DNA of 8,952 nucleotides from Clostridiales bacterium (GCA_003149735.1 QANA01000027.1:1-8952); one strand, 5' to 3'. Shown: positions 1 to 6,232, counted from the stretch's first letter. Program-made: numbers and translations. The notes: a model not told the origin generated them from the letters alone.

Positions 1-1
1 C

Positions 2-502
2 AATGACAAATTGGTCATCAACTTGCGGGAACTGGGGCATGTGCTGCGCTTTATCACGGAGGGTAAAGGCAGCCAGAGCCGCATCCTCATCATCCTGGCA
101 GAAGAGGGAGAGACCACGCAGCAGCGCCTGACCGGACGCCTGTATATTCAGCCGGGCTCGGCCAGTGAAGTGCTGGCAAAATTGGAGCATGCCGGACTGA
201 TTTGCCGGACATCCAGAGAAGATGACCGCCGGACGATGGATATCCGCCTGACCGAAGCGGGCAGACAAAGCGCCGAAGAAGCGATGGAGCGCAGAAATCA
301 GCGCCATCAGGAGATGTTTTCCTGCTTCAGCGAGGAAGAGAAGGAAACGCTGCGACTCCTGCTGGAGAAATTGAATACCGATTGGGAGCGGCGGTATCGC
401 GATGGAGCGGCAGAGCATAAACACGGGCATGGCGAATCGCGCTGCCGGAAAAAGGGCGGAGAAGAACGGCACCACAGACGGCCGGATCATCCCCAGGAGT
501 GA
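2..502 (+). CDS. MarR-family transcriptional regulator, 5' end cut by window edge
   Basis: The frame is open to the left edge, so the true start probably lies upstream; TTG at 11 is the first possible start inside the window but has no ribosome site that can be judged. The visible ~167 residues contain a MarR winged helix: a helix around SQSRILIILAEEG, the recognition region (QRLTGRLYIQPGSASEVLAKLE, written in part), the wing with its typical DDRRTMDIRLT, then the long dimerisation helices ending near LLEKLNTDWERRY. MarR proteins repress nearby genes, often multidrug exporters, and release DNA on ligand binding or oxidation. The last ~35 residues are a charged, His-rich tail (six His, one Cys), seen in some clostridial MarR proteins encoded beside ABC exporters. 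The next reading frame is a remnant of just such an exporter, so this regulator has probably lost its local target. The ligand is unknown. The family call is firm. Confidence 0.88.
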   Translation, partial: NDKLVINLRELGHVLRFITEGKGSQSRILIILAEEGETTQQRLTGRLYIQPGSASEVLAKLEHAGLICRTSREDDRRTMDIRLTEAGRQSAEEAMERRNQRHQEMFSCFSEEEKETLRLLLEKLNTDWERRYRDGAAEHKHGHGESRCRKKGGEERHHRRPDHPQE

Positions 503-506
503 GGAA

Positions 507-590
507 ATGGGAACGCATACACAGTTGTTGGCGCAAAAGGGCAGGTATTATGCATTGTATATGACGCAGCATGCCGGCTTTGCCACCTGA
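507..590 (+). pseudogene. C-terminal remnant of an ABC exporter ATPase
   Basis: The 27 codons from ATG 507 to TGA 588-590 read MGTHTQLLAQKG then RYYALYMTQHAGFAT. This is the classic last segment of ABC exporter ATPases, usually GTHEELLAKxGxYxxLYxxQ. The Walker A and B, signature and membrane parts are all absent. The frame stays open upstream inside the marR gene and reads DGRII shortly before, which resembles the H-loop-distal strand of the same domain, so the remnant might begin a little earlier. AGGAG at 495-499 sits 7 nt before ATG 507 and overlaps the marR stop, the arrangement expected for a coupled downstream gene. My reading is that one or two ABC genes were deleted, joining a start region to the last codons. 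It might still be translated as a microprotein. An assembly deletion is the main alternative. Confidence 0.65.
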
Positions 591-596
591 GAAAAG

Positions 597-627
597 AAAA
601 AACGCGCGACAATAAGTCGTGCGTTTT
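597..627 (-). terminator. Rho-independent terminator of ppa
   Basis: Arms 599-610 and 616-627 form a 12-bp stem with one G-T pair around the loop at 611-615. On the minus strand the hairpin follows the ppa stop by 5 nt and runs into a T-rich tract (TTTTTTCTTTTC). The plus-strand face could also stop transcription from the marR side. Confidence 0.8.
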
Positions 628-632
628 GCGAA

Positions 633-1172
633 TCAGCCCTGAGCGCCGAACTTCTGCTGGTAGCGCTCAATGGCTTCGGCAATGACCTGTCGGGCGGCGG
701 CAGGGTCGGTGGCATGATCGACCTTGACCGATTTATTCTGCAGGGCGCCGTAGACCTTGAAGAAATGGCGCATTTCCTCGATGATATGAGGAGGCAGGTC
801 GGCAATGCTCTGATAGCTGTTGTAGGAAGGGTCGGAAAAGGGAACGGCGATGATCTTTTCGTCCTCCAGGCCGTTATCCACCATGGGGATCAGCCCGATG
901 GGGTAACAGCGCACCAGCGTCAGCGGATCGAGCGGCTCGGAGCAGAGCACCAGCACATCCAGTGGGTCGTGGTCGGAGCCCAGTGTCTTGGGGATAAAGC
1001 CATAGTTGGCTGGGTAGTGGGTAGAGGTATACAGCACACGGTCGAGAATGATATAGCCCGTCTGCTTATCCAGTTCGTATTTCTTTTTGCTGCCCTTGCC
1101 GATTTCCACGACGCAGATAAAATCGTCGGGTGAAACGCGGCTGGCATCCAAGTCGTGCCAGATATTGTGCAT
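633..1172 (-). CDS. ppa: Inorganic pyrophosphatase (family I, soluble)
   Basis: A 179-residue cytosolic enzyme that hydrolyses pyrophosphate to two phosphates with Mg2+, pulling biosynthetic reactions forward. The length fits prokaryotic family I enzymes. Residues matching the E. coli active site can be traced: K31, E33, R45, Y57 (in PANYGFIP), the metal aspartates D67, D69 and D72 in SDHDPLDVLV, D99, D104, K106 and Y141. Two departures are visible: H68 in the DxDP signature, where G, S, N or D is usual, and G142 where E. coli has the active-site Lys142. I chose ATG 1172 because AAAGGA lies 9 nt upstream; the ATG at 1181 directly abuts that site and is too close. The encoded MHNIWHDL start is typical of the family. 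The gene stands alone, divergent from the flavodoxin/ferredoxin gene. Confidence 0.95.
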   Translation of the reverse strand: MHNIWHDLDASRVSPDDFICVVEIGKGSKKKYELDKQTGYIILDRVLYTSTHYPANYGFIPKTLGSDHDPLDVLVLCSEPLDPLTLVRCYPIGLIPMVDNGLEDEKIIAVPFSDPSYNSYQSIADLPPHIIEEMRHFFKVYGALQNKSVKVDHATDPAAARQVIAEAIERYQQKFGAQG

Positions 1173-1203
1173 CACAATCATTCCTTTCTCAGAATCTGCT
1201 TAT

Positions 1204-1232
1204 AGCATACCACAAACGGAGAGGGGGCAAAA
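1204..1232 (-). promoter_or_regulatory. Candidate ppa promoter (extended -10)
   Basis: On the minus strand, TATGCT at 1209-1204 is preceded by TGG, an extended -10 pattern, and lies about 30 nt before the ppa start. No good -35 is seen at 17 bp (TTTTGC); TTGCCC lies at 15 bp. This is the best candidate in the 149-bp divergent gap, but it is not strong. Confidence 0.35.
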
Positions 1233-1293
1233 CAAAAAAGCAGAATTTCCGAAAAAAGTGCCGTCCATGCGTGCACGGAGCGCAGAAGTGTGA

Positions 1294-1299
1294 TATGCT
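1294..1299 (+). promoter_or_regulatory. Weak candidate -10 for the flavodoxin/ferredoxin gene
   Basis: TATGCT at 1294-1299 with TGA just before it gives an extended -10. It would leave a leader of only about 16 nt carrying AAAGGAGG before ATG 1322. No convincing -35 is seen, so this is tentative. Confidence 0.25.
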
Positions 1300-1321
1300 G
1301 AGAAAAAAAGGAGGTTGCACC

Positions 1322-2158
1322 ATGATTTTTTACTTTTCGGGAACGGGTAACAGCCGCTATGCTGCGCAGGCAGTGGCGGAAATTACCGGCGGGGAGACGG
1401 TCTGCCTCAATGGGCGCCTGGAGCGGCAGGGAGAGCGCTGGTATTCAGCTGCGCCATATGTATTTATCTGCCCGACTTACGGTTGGCGGTTGCCGCGGGC
1501 GGTGGAGCAGTATATTCGCAGCAATGCCTTTACAGGCAGCGGGACTGCCTATTTTTTGCTCACCTGCGGCGACAGCATGGGCAATGCTGCCCACTGGTGC
1601 GAAAAATTGTGCCGGGAGCAGGGGCTGAGCCTGCGGGGCGTGGCGCAGGTAGTGATGCCGGAAAATTATATCGCGCTGTTTCGCGCGCCTTCCGAAGCGC
1701 AGGAAGAAAAAATTCTGGAAAAGGCTGATCGGGAACTGCTGAACCTGGCGCTGGATATCAAGCTGGGCAGACGGCTGCCTCCGCCGCACGCCACACCGGC
1801 GGGACGATTGCAGAGCCGCATCGTCAACCCGCTGTTTTACCGCTTTGTCATCCGGGATCGGAAATTTCGGGCGGGAGAGGGCTGCATCAGCTGCGGCAGG
1901 TGTGTGCACAACTGCCCGCTGCACAATATCACCCTTTCGCGGGCAGGGCGGCCGCAGTGGGGCGGGCACTGTACGCACTGCATGGCCTGCATTTGCGGAT
2001 GCCCGACTGAGGCGATTGAATATGGGCGGGCAACCAGGGGCAAGCGGCGCTATCAATGCCCGGCCTATGAGCCTGGGCAGCTGATGCGGCGAGCCCGGCA
2101 GGAGTCCGCTGCAGACGGCGGAAAGGATGAACAGCCCGAAGCATTGGAACATATATAA
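1322..2158 (+). CDS. Flavodoxin-like protein with two [4Fe-4S] clusters (EFR1-type)
   Basis: A 278-residue predicted cytosolic electron carrier. The N-terminal half has the flavodoxin phosphate loop FSGTGNS at residues 5-11, where FMN phosphate would sit, and the flavodoxin-like strand FICPTYGWRLP. The C-terminal third has two ferredoxin motifs: CxxCxxCxxxCP at C188, C191, C194, C198 and again at C217, C220, C223, C227, with an extra cysteine at C225. Together they suggest electron passage between FMN and two [4Fe-4S] clusters. The partner enzymes are unknown for this family and nothing adjacent names one. ATG 1322 was chosen for AAAGGAGG 7 nt upstream and because FMN-loop proteins of this type start just before the FSGTGN motif; the frame stays open further upstream but without a family match. 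It is monocistronic, with a strong terminator just after the stop. Confidence 0.9.
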   Translation: MIFYFSGTGNSRYAAQAVAEITGGETVCLNGRLERQGERWYSAAPYVFICPTYGWRLPRAVEQYIRSNAFTGSGTAYFLLTCGDSMGNAAHWCEKLCREQGLSLRGVAQVVMPENYIALFRAPSEAQEEKILEKADRELLNLALDIKLGRRLPPPHATPAGRLQSRIVNPLFYRFVIRDRKFRAGEGCISCGRCVHNCPLHNITLSRAGRPQWGGHCTHCMACICGCPTEAIEYGRATRGKRRYQCPAYEPGQLMRRARQESAADGGKDEQPEALEHI

Positions 2159-2161
2159 GAG

Positions 2162-2201
2162 CAATAGAAAAGCTCCGCCATCAGGCGGAGCTTTTCTATT
2201 G
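2162..2201. terminator. Bidirectional terminator, 18-bp perfect stem
   Basis: Arms 2162-2179 and 2184-2201 are perfect reverse complements around the loop ATCA. The stem has a GC core (GCTCCGCC) flanked by A-rich and T-rich ends, so a tract of four T within CTTTTCTATTG follows the core on either strand. It begins 3 nt after the flavodoxin/ferredoxin stop and 14 nt beyond the stop of the last feo operon gene, so it serves both convergent units. Confidence 0.93.
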
Positions 2202-2215
2202 TTGCAAAGAGAACT

Positions 2216-2377
2216 TCAGGATTTGCGGCCGGAAGTCGGATTGGTATGATAAGGGCAGGCGCTGCAATCGCCGCTGCACCCGCCGCAGCCGTGCTTCAGC
2301 TGCTTTTTGCCGGCGCGCAGGGCGAAAAAGAGGAGGACGGCCAGCAGCCCCAGCAGCACGCCGTCACCCCAGCTCAT
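2216..2377 (-). CDS. FeoB-associated Cys-rich membrane protein (53 aa)
   Basis: This short frame reads MSWGDGVLLGLLAVLLFFAL, then a basic stretch RAGKKQLKHG, then CGGCSGDCSACPYH and a polar tail. One N-terminal membrane helix (about residues 5-20) followed by a tight cysteine cluster (C31, C34, C38, C41) is the layout of the small FeoB-associated Cys-rich proteins found after feoB in many Firmicutes. GGGAGG lies 6 nt before ATG 2377. The gene starts 46 nt after feoB on the same strand, ahead of the operon terminator. By analogy it may hold or hand over iron, or help assemble FeoB, on the cytosolic face of the membrane; the family's function is not settled. The identification rests on layout and position and is strong for such a short protein. 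Confidence 0.88.
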   Translation of the reverse strand: MSWGDGVLLGLLAVLLFFALRAGKKQLKHGCGGCSGDCSACPYHTNPTSGRKS

Positions 2378-2423
2378 AAGCAGCCTCCCGAGGCAACCGC
2401 CCGGAAGGGAAATGCGCCGCGCA

Positions 2424-4436
2424 TCAGCCTAACCCCAGCAGCAGCCCCAGCTGATAGACGCAAAAGGCGGTCACCCAGGCGACGACCAGCTGGAAGAGAA
2501 TGGTGCCGAAGGTGGCCTTGCGGCTGGCCAGTTCCTGCCGCAGGGCGGAAACGGCAGCCATACAGGGCGTATACAACAGCACAAAGACCAGATAAGAAGC
2601 GGCAGCCAGCGGCGAAAACAGTCCGCCCAGGCTGGCGGCCAGTGCGGCTTCGTTGGCAGAACCGGTGAGAATGGTGAGCGTGCTGACTACGGTTTCCTTG
2701 GCGGTAAGGCCGGGCAGCAGCGCTGCCACTGCCTGCCAGCAGCCAAAGCCCAGCGGCGCAAAGACGGGCGCCAGCAGGCTGCCGACATAGGCCAGCATAC
2801 TTTCGGAAGGATCGCTGACCGGATAGAAGCGGAAGTCGAACGTCTGCAAAATCCAGACAATTACCGACGCCACCAAAATCAGGCTGAAGGCGCGGACGAT
2901 GAATTCCTTGGCCTTTTCCCACATATGCAGGCAGACGCTTTTGCCTGAGGGCAGGCGATAGGCGGGCAGCTCCATGACGAAGGGCACGGGATTGCCTTTG
3001 AACAACGTCTTTTTAAACAGCCAGGAGGAGAGGATGGCCAGCAGGATACCCAACAGGTACAGGCTGATCATGACCAGTGCCTTGTGGCGGGGGAAAAAGG
3101 CGGAGGCAAATACGGCATAGATGGGCAGCTTGGCATTGCACGACATGAATGGGACCAGAATGGCCGTCATGCGGCGGTCGCGCTCGCTGGCCAGCGTGCG
3201 CGTGGAAAGGATGCCGGGCACCGAACAGCCGAAGCCCATCAGCATGGGCACAAAGCTGCGCCCCGAAAGGCCGAGGCGGCGCAGGGGCTTATCCATGATA
3301 AAAGCAATGCGCGCCATATAACCGCTGTCTTCCAAAATGGAGAGCAGGAAAAAGAGGATGACAATGGTGGGCAGGAAAGAGAGCACAGTGCCCACCCCGC
3401 CGAAAATGCCGTCGATCACCAGCGAGCGCAGAATGGGGTTGACCTCTCCATAGACGAGGGCGCGTTCGCAGAGTGCGCTGAGGCCGTCGATGGCGTTGCC
3501 CATCAGGTCGGAAAAGAAAGTGCCGACCGGCCCGAAGGTGAGGTAAAAGACGAGTGCCATAATGCCGAGGAAGATGGGAAAAGCCGTATAGCGCCCTAAC
3601 AGGATGGAATCCACCTTGCGGGAACGCAGCTGCTCTTTGGAAACCTGCGGCTTGACGACCGTTTCGTGGCACAGCCCTTCGATGAAAGTATAGCGCATAT
3701 CCGCCATGGCTGCTTCCCGGTCGAGGCCGCGGGCCTGCTCCATTTCTCGGACGATGTGATCCACGATATCCAGCTCGTTGGCATTGAGCTTCAGCGCCTG
3801 CAGCGTGGGTTCATCCCCTTCCACCAGTTTGGAAGCGGCAAAGCGGGCGGACATGCCTGCCGCCATCGCATGGTCGTCGATCAGGTGCGCCAGGGCATGA
3901 ATGGCCTGATGCACCGGGCCGCTGCAAAAATCCAGGCGGGCGGGCGTCTGTTTGGCGCGGGCCGCTTTTTCGATGGCGCGCACGACGTCCTCCGTGCCTT
4001 CGTTTTTGACGGCGGAAATGGGAATGCAGGGAATGCCCAGCGCTTCCGAAAGCCTCCGGATGTCGATGGAACCGTGGTTGGTGCGCACTTCATCCATCAT
4101 ATTGAGCGCCAGCACCATGGGGATCCCCAACTCCAGCAACTGCAGCGTCAGGTAAAGGTTGCGCTCGATATTGGTCGCGTCGATGATATTGATGATGCCA
4201 TCCGGCTTTTCCCGCAGCAGGAAATCGCGGGATACGATCTCCTCCGGCGTATAGGGGGAAAGGGAATAGATGCCGGGCAGGTCGACGACGGTCAGGTCGG
4301 CATGGCCGCGAATGACGCCCTCTTTGCGCTCTACCGTCACGCCCGGAAAGTTCCCCACATGCTGGTTGCTGCCTGTAAGCTGATTGAACAACGTCGTCTT
4401 GCCGCAGTTCTGATTGCCTGCCAATGCAAAAATCAT
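2424..4436 (-). CDS. feoB: Ferrous iron transport protein B (GTPase-permease)
   Basis: A 670-residue inner-membrane Fe(II) importer. The N-terminal G domain shows G1 GNQNCGKTT (7-15), G2 Thr34, G3 DLPG (52-55), G4 NMMD (112-115) and G5 SAV (141-143), followed by a helical GDI-like spacer to about residue 270. The membrane part begins near residue 280 and carries the FeoB gate motifs GFGCSVPGI (401-409) and PFMSCNAKLPIY (429-440), then GFGCWQAV (563-570) and AKETVV (579-584). Their cysteines are thought to lie on the iron path. No insertion or frameshift is seen. ATG 4436 was chosen because GAGGAGG lies 8 nt upstream and the protein then starts just before the G1 motif; the start 14 codons further up lies beyond that ribosome site. 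It follows feoA by 13 nt and precedes the Cys-rich partner gene, forming one operon. Confidence 0.98.
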   Translation of the reverse strand: MIFALAGNQNCGKTTLFNQLTGSNQHVGNFPGVTVERKEGVIRGHADLTVVDLPGIYSLSPYTPEEIVSRDFLLREKPDGIINIIDATNIERNLYLTLQLLELGIPMVLALNMMDEVRTNHGSIDIRRLSEALGIPCIPISAVKNEGTEDVVRAIEKAARAKQTPARLDFCSGPVHQAIHALAHLIDDHAMAAGMSARFAASKLVEGDEPTLQALKLNANELDIVDHIVREMEQARGLDREAAMADMRYTFIEGLCHETVVKPQVSKEQLRSRKVDSILLGRYTAFPIFLGIMALVFYLTFGPVGTFFSDLMGNAIDGLSALCERALVYGEVNPILRSLVIDGIFGGVGTVLSFLPTIVILFFLLSILEDSGYMARIAFIMDKPLRRLGLSGRSFVPMLMGFGCSVPGILSTRTLASERDRRMTAILVPFMSCNAKLPIYAVFASAFFPRHKALVMISLYLLGILLAILSSWLFKKTLFKGNPVPFVMELPAYRLPSGKSVCLHMWEKAKEFIVRAFSLILVASVIVWILQTFDFRFYPVSDPSESMLAYVGSLLAPVFAPLGFGCWQAVAALLPGLTAKETVVSTLTILTGSANEAALAASLGGLFSPLAAASYLVFVLLYTPCMAAVSALRQELASRKATFGTILFQLVVAWVTAFCVYQLGLLLGLG

Positions 4437-4449
4437 AGGCCGCACCTCC

Positions 4450-4677
4450 TCACAATTCCACCGAGATGGAGAGCGCATCTTCCTTGCGCAGTGTCAGTTC
4501 ATAGCCCCGCAGAGAAAGGCTCACCGGGTCGCCCAGCGGCGCCAGCTTGATGACTGTGACCTTGATGCCCGGCGTCAGCCCCATGTCCAGCAGGTGGCGG
4601 CGCAGCGCACCCTGACCACCTACCTGGGTGATGATGCCGCTCTGGCCGACCCCCAGTTTATCCAATGTTGTAATCAT
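4450..4677 (-). CDS. feoA: Ferrous iron transport protein A
   Basis: A 75-residue cytosolic SH3-like protein. The typical FeoA core GGQGALRRHLLDMGLTPG is followed by the strands IKVTVIKLAPLGDPVSLSLRGYELTLRKEDA. FeoA is needed for FeoB-dependent Fe(II) uptake and is thought to act on FeoB directly. The length is standard for a stand-alone FeoA. AGGAGG lies 8 nt before ATG 4677. It is the first gene of the operon, just downstream of a well-formed promoter and a leader inverted repeat. Confidence 0.97.
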   Translation of the reverse strand: MITTLDKLGVGQSGIITQVGGQGALRRHLLDMGLTPGIKVTVIKLAPLGDPVSLSLRGYELTLRKEDALSISVEL

Positions 4678-4691
4678 ATTATAAACCTCCT

Positions 4692-4707
4692 GTTAGCAAT
4701 AGCTAAC
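4692..4707. promoter_or_regulatory. Inverted repeat in the feo leader, possible operator
   Basis: GTTAGC and GCTAAC form perfect 6-bp arms around the 4-nt spacer AATA. It sits about 20-35 nt downstream of the predicted feo start of transcription and directly upstream of the feoA ribosome site, a place where a bound repressor would block transcription. The arm sequence recalls the TTAG/CTAA halves of DtxR-family sites, but the spacing differs from the known consensus, so the regulator is unknown. As RNA it could form only a small hairpin. Confidence 0.45.
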
Positions 4708-4733
4708 GAAAATGACCTCTGATAACTGATTTT

Positions 4734-4762
4734 ATTATAGCAAGGGGAAGAAGGGCTGTAAA
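4734..4762 (-). promoter_or_regulatory. Promoter of the feo operon
   Basis: On the minus strand TTTACA (4762-4757) and a perfect TATAAT (4739-4734) are separated by exactly 17 bp. This is a near-consensus vegetative (sigma-A) promoter about 57 nt before the feoA start. The stretch just after the -10 (4720-4734) has one half resembling a Fur box (GTTATCA), but the other half does not match. Confidence 0.85.
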
Positions 4763-4856
4763 GAATATTTGCTGCGGGACAGAGTGCGCAAAGAATGCAA
4801 AATCAAAATGGCAGACGGGCAAAAATTTGGGTATACAGAAAAGGAAGGAGGGGGCG

Positions 4857-5153
4857 ATGGAACAGGCGCGCATCAGGATTTATATAGAAAAACCGCCCCG
4901 GGGTGCGGAAAGACAGGAATTGGAGGCACTGCTGGCCCGTCTGCGGGCACAGGAGTTTGCGGCTGCGGAATTTCTGGCAGAGGCGGGAGCCGCGGGGCTA
5001 CCGCTGATTCTGGTTGACGGGGAAGCCGTTGTGGCAGGCCGGTACCCCGCCTGGGAAGAATGGTGCATTTGGCTGGGCATTGGCGGCGGATGCGGGCGGC
5101 AGGCGGAGGGATGCGCAGGCTGCCGGGGCTGCGGCAGATGTGCAGGCAGATAA
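4857..5153 (+). CDS. Small ArsD-like protein with C-terminal CxxCxxCxxC
   Basis: A 98-residue predicted cytosolic protein. Residues 43-75 (AGAAGLPLILVDGEAVVAG, then RYPAWEEW..WLGI) closely follow the second half of ArsD, the arsenite metallochaperone with a thioredoxin-like fold (compare GLPLLLLDGETVMAGRYP in E. coli plasmid ArsD, recalled from memory). The first half is shortened: one strand (RIRIYIE) and one long helix, with no Cys12-Cys13-Cys18 equivalent, the ArsD metal site. All six cysteines lie in the C-terminal third: C70, C79 and C86, C89, C92, C95 in a CxxCxxCxxC row. It could bind a soft metal or an Fe-S cluster there, but no function is proven. ATG 4857 has AAGGAGG 5 nt upstream. 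It is monocistronic and divergent from feo across a 179-bp gap; no arsA, arsB or arsR is in the window. Confidence 0.7.
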   Translation: MEQARIRIYIEKPPRGAERQELEALLARLRAQEFAAAEFLAEAGAAGLPLILVDGEAVVAGRYPAWEEWCIWLGIGGGCGRQAEGCAGCRGCGRCAGR

Positions 5154-5186
5154 CAGGCGAAACGCATCCACGCAACGGAACAGAGA

Positions 5187-5221
5187 AAGGCCGGTACCGA
5201 AAAGGGCACCGGCCTTCTTTT
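5187..5221 (+). terminator. Terminator after the ArsD-like gene
   Basis: AAGGCCGGT (5187-5195) pairs with ACCGGCCTT (5208-5216); inside, one mismatch and two more pairs close a GAAAAG loop. CTTTT follows on the plus strand, 34 nt after the ArsD-like stop. It lies 37 nt past the convergent AraC-family stop and may also slow transcription from that side, though the minus-strand T tract is poor. Confidence 0.8.
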
Positions 5222-5257
5222 AAGTGGGCAGAAAAATTACTGCGGTGGGCAGAAGGC

Positions 5258-6121
5258 TCAGGCCTTTTCTACCGGCACCCAGATTTCGCTGGCGTAGTCA
5301 GGCGAATGCATATCGCCCTCGGGATAGACTTCGATATCCAGCTCCCCGGTGGGGCGATAGCCGGAAGTGGGGAAGAATTCGCCGCAAATGCGCTGCCACA
5401 GCTGCTGAATGGCGTCGGGCATGGCGCCGCGGCAGGGAAAGACCGCCCAGGTGCGCGCGGGAATGGTGCGCAGGGAGAAGCCTGCGGGTGCGGCGCAATC
5501 GGGCGCGCAAACGGTGCCGATGCCGTAGGTGAAAGAAGTGCCCTGCGCCGGCTCCGCCCAACAGATGCCCAGCAGAGCCTGCGGGGCAGTCATATGGGAA
5601 AAGAGGGTGGAAAAGGTGCCGTCCCCGGCAGCGCGTTCCCAGAAATCGGGGATAGTGCGCAGATTCTGTTCCTGCTCGGTGCTGTGGGTTTCTGCCTTCT
5701 GTAAAACGCAGAAGGCCGGTTTGTGAACGAGTTTGTAATCCATGGTAGTACCGCCTTTCAGAGAAATCTGTACCGTCAAGCGGGAGAAGGATTTGAGATG
5801 GGCGCCTTCTTTTCTGGCCTGAGAGGGCGGGAAACCGTGAAAACGGGCAAAGGCACGGGCAAAACTTTCCGGGCTTTCATAGCCGTATTTGAGCGCGGTA
5901 TCCAGCACTTTGGCGCCTGCCGCCAGTTCACTGCCCGCCAGCGTCAGCCGGCGCAGGCGAATATATTCCGCGGGTGTATGGCCGCAGAGAAAGGTGAACA
6001 TGCGGGCAAAGTAGAAGGGCGAAAAGTGTGCCGCCCGGGCGGCCGCGCCGGGCAGATCTTCCTCGGTCAGATGCCCTTCGAGATAATCGAGGGCGCGCTG
6101 CAGGCCGGTGACAAGGTCCAT
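5258..6121 (-). CDS. AraC-family regulator with GyrI-like effector-binding domain
   Basis: A 287-residue transcription factor. Residues 1-105 form the AraC DNA-binding domain with both helix-turn-helix units: the first around FSPFYFARMFTFLCGHTPAEY (33-53, cut short here), the second around VLDTALKYGYESPESFARAF (72-91), closing with FHGFPPSQAR. Residues 127-287 form a GyrI-like (AraC effector-binding) domain that begins MDYKLVHKP and ends with YPEGD...YASEIWVPV, typical of the fold that binds small hydrophobic or cationic molecules. The order, DNA-binding domain first, matches Rob-like regulators. GGAGG lies 8 nt before ATG 6121. It lies 111 nt downstream of the aldo/keto reductase on the same strand with no clear terminator between, so co-transcription is possible. 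An internal ATG (5743) with its own ribosome-site-like AAAGGCGG could start the effector domain alone. Confidence 0.93.
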   Translation of the reverse strand: MDLVTGLQRALDYLEGHLTEEDLPGAAARAAHFSPFYFARMFTFLCGHTPAEYIRLRRLTLAGSELAAGAKVLDTALKYGYESPESFARAFARFHGFPPSQARKEGAHLKSFSRLTVQISLKGGTTMDYKLVHKPAFCVLQKAETHSTEQEQNLRTIPDFWERAAGDGTFSTLFSHMTAPQALLGICWAEPAQGTSFTYGIGTVCAPDCAAPAGFSLRTIPARTWAVFPCRGAMPDAIQQLWQRICGEFFPTSGYRPTGELDIEVYPEGDMHSPDYASEIWVPVEKA

Positions 6122-6232
6122 ACAAATTACCTCCGCTGTGATTTGGTACCGTTACAGTATGGCGGAAAAGGGCGCGAAAAGCCTGATTTTCTTTGCCCAT
6201 TTAGGGCAGGTTGAATCATTTTTAGGTGGAAT

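Noticed and set aside
1130..1321. 64-codon N-terminal extension of the flavodoxin/ferredoxin protein
   Set aside because: It is basic, low in family similarity, overlaps the start of ppa, and the strong AAAGGAGG site points to ATG 1322.
3666..4550. Open frame on the plus strand opposite feoB and feoA (294 codons)
   Set aside because: It runs across two well-supported genes and the feoA-feoB gap with no family match.
4720..4734. Possible Fur box just downstream of the feo -10
   Set aside because: Only one half-site (GTTATCA) resembles the consensus; the other half matches poorly, so it is not listed as a site.
6122..6232. Terminator or promoter between the aldo/keto reductase and the AraC-type gene
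   Set aside because: Only a 5-bp hairpin (TGCCC/GGGCA) without a T tract and no convincing -35/-10 pair on the minus strand were found.
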